NCBI GenBank assembly: GCA_014529385.2
Contig: CM043942.1
Span: 4,740,501 to 4,804,500, forward strand
Length of the DNA stretch: 64,000 nucleotides
Reading direction: 5' to 3'
From: Adiantum capillus-veneris
Lineage: Eukaryota; Streptophyta; Polypodiopsida; Polypodiales; Pteridaceae
The notes beneath the pieces are model-generated. The model searched no databases. It had not been told where the DNA came from and was given only the letters and a program-made list of their open reading frames with translations. The position numbers and the translations under genes are program-made. This document shows, in pieces, positions 57,647 to 64,000 of the stretch. Numbering within the stretch: the first letter of the stretch is position 1; every line of letters starts with the position of its first letter.

Positions 57647-60600
57647 ATGGACTTTGAATCTGGGGAGAAAGTACATATGATACTTGACAATGAAATCGTT
57701 GGTATTGGTTGTGTGTGTAGAACAGATCCAGATTCCACTTGTGGTGGTACAAAGATAGGGCTGGGAAATGTCTCCATACTAGTGGAGGAATGCTTGAAGG
57801 ATGTGGTCCTACCTTTTCCTACAATGGATACTTATCTCTCCAAGGCTCATTATGGAGTGCTGTTCGATGGTCAAAGCTTCTTTTGCAATCTTTTTTATTA
57901 AATGGGAACTTAATTGATCCACACGAAAGCTACAATGGTGATGAAGAACATGATCATTCTAATCCTCTAGTTACAGATGCAATACCTATGACAAGCCCAG
58001 AATTTGAAGCAATGATTCGAGAGTCTTGGAGAAATCAGAGGGTCCTTTTAAAAGATGACACAATGATGCAAACCATGAATGAAGGGACCATCTTATATGT
58101 ATTTCCACATGATTATGTCCACTTTCAGGAACTTGGTCCTGATTGTGTGGGTGTGGGTATTGAAAGAGAAAATGCAAGCATTCATGATGTGGTTGAAGTG
58201 GGTAGCATCACTTTGCTAAAGTGGCCCATCAAGCAGACAACAATGTTGAATGGGAGCCCATTACAACGCTTTGTTCCTGTTGATGGCATGCATGCTACAT
58301 ATGAGGATGTATCCAACGATGGCAATGTTGGAAAAAAACTTGATGGGAGTAATGTTGTCCAGTTGTCAAGGAAGAGACGATACACTTTCATGAACAGGAC
58401 TCAAAAATCAAAAGCAGCACCAGCTTCGACTTTTTACCTTTCAAACAAATCAATTCAAAGGGTATCATGCATTGATTGTTGTGCACAAAAATGCTGCCAA
58501 TTTGCAGATCGTGATATGGTGACAAGGTTACGACAACAATTTTGGGGAGAGTCTCAAAAATCACGCACTAATTATGTTTATGATGTTCTTTCTATATGTT
58601 ATCAGAAAGATGAGAAGTCACGATACCAATTCAGGCTAAATGGCTCTATTGTTTGTTGTAGAGCATGGTATGAGCTACATGGAATACCAAAGACATCATT
58701 TTATCGATACAAGGAGAACTTTGAAAATGGTGTGCGCCAATATGTACATGGGAACACATGTACATTGAGAAGGGGACTTCAACATACTAGTTTAGCAAGA
58801 GCACTACTAAACGAGTTTGTGGAAAATAACTCTGAGAAAATGCCACATAGAAGTAGAACACTGCTAGATGGCTCAAGAGAGACTCAATTGGTGATTCCAT
58901 CAACATACAAACAAGTGGATATTTTATGTGAAATCAACACGACACTTGACCAAATGGGCTATGAGAAGAAGCTATCCCAATCTTCTTTTGGTAGAATTTG
59001 GAACAAAGAGTACCCACATGTCACTTTAACAAAGACGAGTGAGTTCTCTAAGTGCAATATTTGTAGCTCAATCAAGGCAAGGTTAGAAGCTAAACCTTCT
59101 CTTGAAGAGAGAGCTCTTCTCTTGAGGGAGAGAGAAGTTCACATGGCACAACAAAAGAGTTGCAGAAGCCTATATTATGCATGGCGCACGTATTCAGAAA
59201 CTCAACCACAAAAATATGTATGCATAATCCATGATAAGATGGATCAAAAGAAGACTGCCATTCCTAGATTACGCATTGTTCCCAAGGGTGTGGATTCAGG
59301 ATATAATCTGCAGGTGGCATTGATTGGCATGATCACTCATGGACATGGAGAAGGTCATTACGGACACTTTGTCTTGAATGGTTTGTGGCCAGCTGATCCA
59401 AATCTTACAATTGGCTCAATTGCTAATTGTTTACATAACCTCGAGAGGATAGATAAGCATCCTCTTGGTGATCTAGTAACAAATGGACTTCCAAGGAGCA
59501 ATATTTCACTACTACATGCTTTGAACTCAAGGGATGCTTTGGACTACCATAACTTGAGTGATGGAAAAGAGCCCATTGTGCAGTCGTCAGAAATTGCAGA
59601 AGAGGAATTGGGGTCAACATTTCGCAGATTGCCAGAGAACTTGTTGCTACAATTGGATAATTGTGCAGGGGAAAACAAAAATCGATACTTATTTGCCTAT
59701 TTGTCAATGCTTGTTGCAAGGGGTGTTTTCAAAACCATCCAGCTGGGATTTTTAATGGTTGGGCATACACATGAGGACATAGACGCCATGTTTAGTAGGT
59801 TTTCAGAGAAGTTGAGAGTTACACAAACCTATACTTTGCCACATTTGATGGATACATTACGAAACAGCTCATCTTCATCTCCAGCTCCATTTTTTCTCAC
59901 AAAGATCCCTGATTTCAAGCAATATTGTGATGGCTATCTTTGTGATGGACAAGACATACTTGTTGGACATTCCAAACCGCTTCAGTTCAGGTTCTTTATG
60001 CAAGATGAGACACCAATGATGCAATATAAGGCACATGTAGGTGTATCAAGTTGGAGTGGAAGTATTCGCCTTTGGAAAACAGACACAGAAGGCAAGCCAA
60101 TGTTACCACATGGAGATCCACCTCTAGTACAAATGGCGGAGTATGTCAAGGCCCACGAAGAAGTCATTTTGGGGCTAAAGAACTATATAAAATTTTGGAA
60201 AAATTTAGGGAATGGTTCAAGTATTCCGCGATATTATAGACCCGTGATAGATTATTGGAGTAAGGTAATTGAAGAGATTGGAAAAGCAATCATATCAGAG
60301 GGAGTCTTGTATGAAATGTTTTGGCCAAAAACTCAAGAATATTCTCATCTACAAAGCACTACAATGAATTTGCAACAAGGAGCAGAAAGATTCCTAGGCC
60401 TTGAAGAGTTGAATGATCATTTTTGTGGGCCTCAACGAGATAGGCCAAGGGAAGAGTTTGACCCTATGTCTGATGTGCACCAAGGTGACTTTCTTATGCT
60501 TGTTCCGAGTGACACAGAAATCTATCCAGTGTGGCTTGCAATGGCTTTATCTGACATTGATAATGAGCCTACATCACCAAACTACAGAAAACTCTTGATT

Positions 60601-60873
60601 CAATATTGGGCACCTTGCGCGAGAAAAAGTGGGATGACAGATACTCAAGCTTACAGTAATTGTTGGAAGGGTTATTGGGCTGTCAACTATAAGGACCCAC
60701 AAGTGTGGGAAACTATAGATGCAATTGTTTGGTCCTGGAGACCCAACAAAGAAGGACCATTTTCTAGAATAAAGATTCCAGAAAGACATGCTCTAAAAGC
60801 CAAAGAAGGCCTCACTCGTGCACATCAGCCACACTTGGATCAAAGTTCAGATATGGTATCAAATGTGGAGTAG
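57647..60873 (+). CDS. DDE/D transposase-like protein (DUF7869-like core), one N-terminal frameshift
   Basis: Likely the transposase of the giant element. The first frame (57647-57901) gives a small beta-rich domain ending L-P-F-P-T-M-D-T-Y. Near 57855 the coding signal moves by one base into the 1,044-codon frame (numbered from 57739) as V-R-W-S-K-L-L. Zinc-type residues: Cys244/247/248/252/253 and F-S-K-C439-N-I-C442. RNase-H-fold motifs: H-D499-K-M-D502, Q-L-D640-N-C-A-G-E-N-K-N, and V-G-H-T-H-E679-D680-I-D682-A-M-F. Their order and spacing fit a DDD/E active site. The first exon follows TTTTTACTTACAG, so upstream exons may exist. It ends 277 bp before the right terminal repeat. The DUF7869 name is from memory of the motif pattern. 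Confidence 0.7.
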
Positions 60874-61149
60874 AATTATGTGGAGCTTCTATTGTGACTA
60901 TACTAGTCAATTTGTAAACAAAATCTTTTTTGTATCTTCCTTTGTTTTATGTAATTTATAGTTATTATTCAAATCCATGTGTTGTACATCCTCTTGACTT
61001 TTGGTGTTTATCAACACCACAATCCTATGAGATTTTCACTTTATTTACTAGCCACACACCTCAATTTTTCCCACTTTAAGTGGAAAATTCCCAAATTACA
61101 TGAATTCGGTCGATTTGGAGATTCCCATAATGTGAGATTTTTACCAAAA
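60874..61149. other. Right subterminal region / transposase 3'UTR
   Basis: AT-rich; contains TTTTCCCACTTT (61066-61077), inverted relative to 23856-23867, and GGAAAATTCCC nearby. No satellite core occurs here. Confidence 0.5.
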
Positions 61150-61165
61150 TACCTAATATGGTCTT
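61150..61165 (-). repeat. Right terminal inverted repeat
   Basis: TACCTAATATGGTCTT, exact reverse complement of 23841-23856. Confidence 0.85.
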
Positions 61166-61169
61166 ATTG
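61166..61169. repeat. Target-site duplication ATTG, right copy
   Basis: Matches 23837-23840. Confidence 0.75.
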
Positions 61170-64000
61170 TACATCCATATTCATATCAGAAGGTAGGTTA
61201 TCCAACCAGACTTCCTCTATAGGAGCTGGCTTTAGAGTTAGGCTTCCATCATTGATCTCTCTAACTTTTTTCCATAAGTGTCCTGACCAGTCTTCCTCTA
61301 CGAATGGAATTACGTCTAAGGCATCTTCAATGTCGGCACTATAATTTCTGGTTCCTTTCTTTCAAGGTGGGGTTCTGCCACCACATCAGATTTTCCTTTA
61401 ATGTTTCTTAACACAAGCTCTTCAGGTTTTGCGATACTTTCAAGCTTGGGTTTTTGTTTTTAGAGCATTTCTTGTGTGATTTTTACCCAATTATGATAAG
61501 CTTCCAGCTTAACTGCTTCCATGTCTGGAGAAGGATAGTTTTTCCATTTATTTTTCATGTTTTGGCAGGCTTTAAGTCTTGCTTGGTAGGCTTCCAAGGC
61601 GGCATTAATAGGCTCAAAAATTTTATCAACCAGAATGGATCCTTCAGATTTCAGGGTTGTTTCCTTGATTTCACTTCCAGTTTCTTTCAACTTTTCCTAG
61701 AATAGCTTTTTTGCTTTCTCCTTGATCTCAACCCGTTGTTTTTGTTTTCTTATCTCATGTCTTTTGCTTATGCTTCTTTTGATCCTTTGAGAGGAAACTT
61801 TCATATTTTTCGAATCATCAGAGGAGTTGTGTTTTTTTTTCTTGGCTTAGGCTCTAGTGATTACCTTGATTGGAACAATCGGTTCACTCTCTGATGAGCT
61901 ACTAGGTATCACTTGGACTACGTTAATTACTGTTTTACCCTTGTTTAAAGGATTTTTAGGACAATCTTCCGGAAAGTGTCCTCCCTTTTTACAACATTGT
62001 ATGCAATAGGCTTCAACTGGCTTGAGGTTTTTGTCAGGCTCTAGATATTCATTTTTCCAGTGAGCATCAGGACCACAATTGTGACAGTTTCCCGTTCTTG
62101 GCTTAATCATGGGTCTTACCATGGGAGATCTGACACCTTGATTAGCTACATAATACATTGGTGCGAGATCTGGTGGAGCATAAGTCACGGCTTCTTCCAT
62201 TGGTGGTGGATGTAAATTATACCAATCTCCTTCTACCATTACTGTAGATGGACTAGGCTCCGCATAGGGTGTAACAGGCACTAATGCTTATTCATCTATG
62301 ACTCCTTCAGAGTGCATGTACTTAACAGGAACTGAATTACGTCCTAGGTACGGAGGTTGTTGTCCTAACACAGGTTAAGGTATTTCCATACCCATTGGTG
62401 GTCTTTGAGCTTGGGCCATATTAGGCTGATATCTGTACATGGGTTGTCCTTGTGGCCTCATGGGCATGTCCTGAACATTCCCATCATACTTTGGTATGAA
62501 GTAGCACTCGTGGGTCTCATGGTTGGTCCATTTATCATCACTTGCATACCATTTTTGTGGCCTAATTGGTTGTCCCTGTTGAGGTATCCCTTGTCCTGGT
62601 CCCGTCATAGGTGCTTTTTGCATGTTGTTCATCATGTCGTTCATCCTTTTGAGCATATCTTCTATGGTTGAAAGTGGTGCTGCAGCAGCCGTTCCCACTT
62701 ATGCTGGTTTAATGGATGTTGTTTTCTCTCTTTGGTTATCCTTAGGGACATCTTCTTCCTTAAAAAATATCACAATTGTCTCCTAAGTCAATAGCATCTG
62801 ACACACACTCTTCTAGGGTTGTATGCTTTTTACTATAGAGTATAGCATGAAGTTCTTTGTTTAGCAGTCCCTCTAGAAACAAAGATACGAGTCGTTCTTC
62901 TGCAGGTATCTCTAGCCCTGGACATCTGGCAATGTATTGTTCCATTCGAGTTGCACAATCCCTAACAGATTCCCCATGTTTCTATTTAAAGCTGTAGATT
63001 TGAGCTACTATATTATGTTTGATCCCCGTTTTGGAACAAGCAGCTACAAATCCTTGAGCTAATGTGTTTAAGTCCATGATTGACCTTGGTGGAATGTTTT
63101 GGAACCATGTCAATGTTTTTCCTTCTAAAGTCATTCCAAACCCCTCGAATTGAGTATGAAAATCGAATATATGTTTTGCTCTTAGCACTTGCTTAAAGCT
63201 TGCTAAGTGGTCGTATGGATCCCCTGATCCACTGTATTTTCTGAGCCAACTCTGAAAATCAGCTGGTCTGATGCGTCTGTTTGGTTCAACCCCCGGTCTC
63301 CTAGCAGTTGGTCCTATTCCGAGTCCTTCAAACCAGTCTGTTGGAAATGCGACTCATGTAGCCGTGGACTGGCCTTAGTGTTACTCGGTTTTCTACGTGA
63401 TGAGGTGGTTTTTTGTTTCTTAACATTACTCTCAGATGATCTCTCACGGTGTTCATCTCTTGAAATTGTTTCTGGTCCTTGTCCCAATATCCAATCTCTT
63501 ATGGAATACCCTTGGTATTTGGTTTGGTCTACCTCCTTAGGATTCATCATAACAAAGTTTTAGTTATTACAATCTCTAAACAGGTAGGTTGGTAGGTCTG
63601 CTGATCTCTTATCTTTGATCTTGAAGATATAGATGATCTTCATGGATGTTAGTTGTCCTGATTTGGTATGCGAAGTCCACAAAAGATCTTTTATGTTTCT
63701 ATCTTCCCAACAATAGACTCCGATCCTAGGATTATCCGTACTAAGCCGTTTCAAAGGCTTCAAATCTACTTGATCGTATCCCTCAAATTATAAAGTTGGA
63801 GGCCCTTCTTTTGCTGACATATTTGGGATTATGGTGTTTACTTCTAACCCCCATTTGTCTACCACATCAGGGTTTTTGACTTGTACATACTGAGTTCCGT
63901 TTCTGTCCATGTACATCTTTCCTTGTTTGTTTTTTCTAATCTCTTCTTCGAACTCAATACCATGGTCATCAATGCGAATAGCATACTCCTCATTAGGGTC
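61170..64000 (-). pseudogene. Ty3-type retrotransposon gag region, degenerate
   Basis: The minus-strand coding signal enters from beyond the window edge. Capsid-like blocks are at 63188-62982 (F-E-G-F-G-M-T-L-E-G-K-T-L-T-W-F-Q) and 62945-62760. A Pro/Gln/Met-rich linker lies at 62698-62375. The nucleocapsid region (62281-61847) has two knuckles: CHNCGPDAHWKNE, which lacks the last Cys, and CIQCCKKGGHFPEDC, one residue longer than the usual spacing. A helical segment follows (61690-61460), then the frame that runs into the giant element's insertion site. Stops and frameshifts throughout. It continues as the protease at 23836 on the far side of the insertion. Confidence 0.8.

Larger units (their letters stand above)
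23841..61165. mobile_element. Giant 37.3-kb TIR transposon with transposase, cargo genes and private satellite
   Basis: Perfect 16-bp inverted termini (AAGACCATATTAGGTA / TACCTAATATGGTCTT), a 4-bp ATTG duplication, and a subterminal inverted 12-mer AAAGTGGGAAAA (23856-23867, inverted at 61066-61077). Excision with one ATTG joins a Ty3 frame that stays open about 180 nt on one side and 70 nt on the other. That is strong evidence of a clean insertion between gag and protease. Contents: transposase-like gene near the right end on plus; two FCP1-like genes, a SET gene and a ParB-methyltransferase gene on minus; satellite arrays filling most other DNA. A 4-bp duplication and a DDD/E enzyme suggest comparison with Sola-type elements, which I cannot confirm. 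Confidence 0.8.

Noticed and set aside
23841-61165. Terminal repeats as LTRs of a retroelement
   Set aside because: The ends are inverted, not direct, and only 16 bp long; the only RT in the region belongs to the interrupted Ty3 element outside the borders.

Overview
The window looks like part of a large, repeat-rich land-plant nuclear genome. The evidence is an intronless PLS-type pentatricopeptide-repeat (PPR) gene, spliceosomal introns with GT/AG borders, plant-style Ty3 and LINE retrotransposons, and very low gene density. A fern or another seed-free plant is my guess; nothing seen fixes the species.

Layout. (1) 1-6413 holds two minus-strand L1-like LINEs placed head to tail: the 5' part of copy 'C' (ORF1 and the start of ORF2) and a 5'-truncated copy 'A' with a nearly full ORF2. 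Long (GA)n tracts separate and bound them. (2) 6475-6693 holds the last two exons of a host gene that I could not identify. (3) 6694-15430 is mostly silent DNA with a tRNA-like relic, the PPR gene (10645-12198) and weak ORFs. (4) 15553-20432 is a third LINE, copy 'B', again bracketed by (GA)n. (5) 20683-23836 and 61170-64000 are the pro-RT-RNaseH part and the gag part of one degenerate minus-strand Ty3 element.

(6) The Ty3 element is split by the main discovery of the window: a 37,325-bp element (23841-61165) with perfect 16-bp terminal inverted repeats (AAGACCATATTAGGTA) and a 4-bp target duplication, ATTG. Removing it with one ATTG rejoins an open Ty3 reading frame. At its right end lies a 1,000-residue DDE/D transposase-like gene with a DUF7869-like core. 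On the opposite strand it carries two FCP1/NIF-type HAD-phosphatase-like genes, a SET-domain gene, and a gene that fuses a ParB-like DGQH domain to a DNA N6/N4-methyltransferase-like domain. Several of these cargo proteins show altered key catalytic residues.

(7) Nearly all remaining DNA in the element consists of variants of one 20-bp core, GGTCCACCACTTGTCCAAGC. It sits in 50-bp subrepeats, about 425/442-bp monomers and higher-order dimers and trimers. I saw none of it outside the element. The array has one orientation on the left arm and the opposite one on the right.

Working picture: a giant cut-and-paste transposon carries its transposase, chromatin- or transcription-related cargo and a private satellite, and it landed in an older Ty3 copy. 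The LINEs give independent observations: ORF1 and ORF2 in one frame separated by UGA-CGG, a PCNA-binding-box-like motif near the ORF2 C-terminus, and apparent (GA)n insertion preference. Many frameshifts lie in homopolymers, so decay and assembly error cannot be told apart here.
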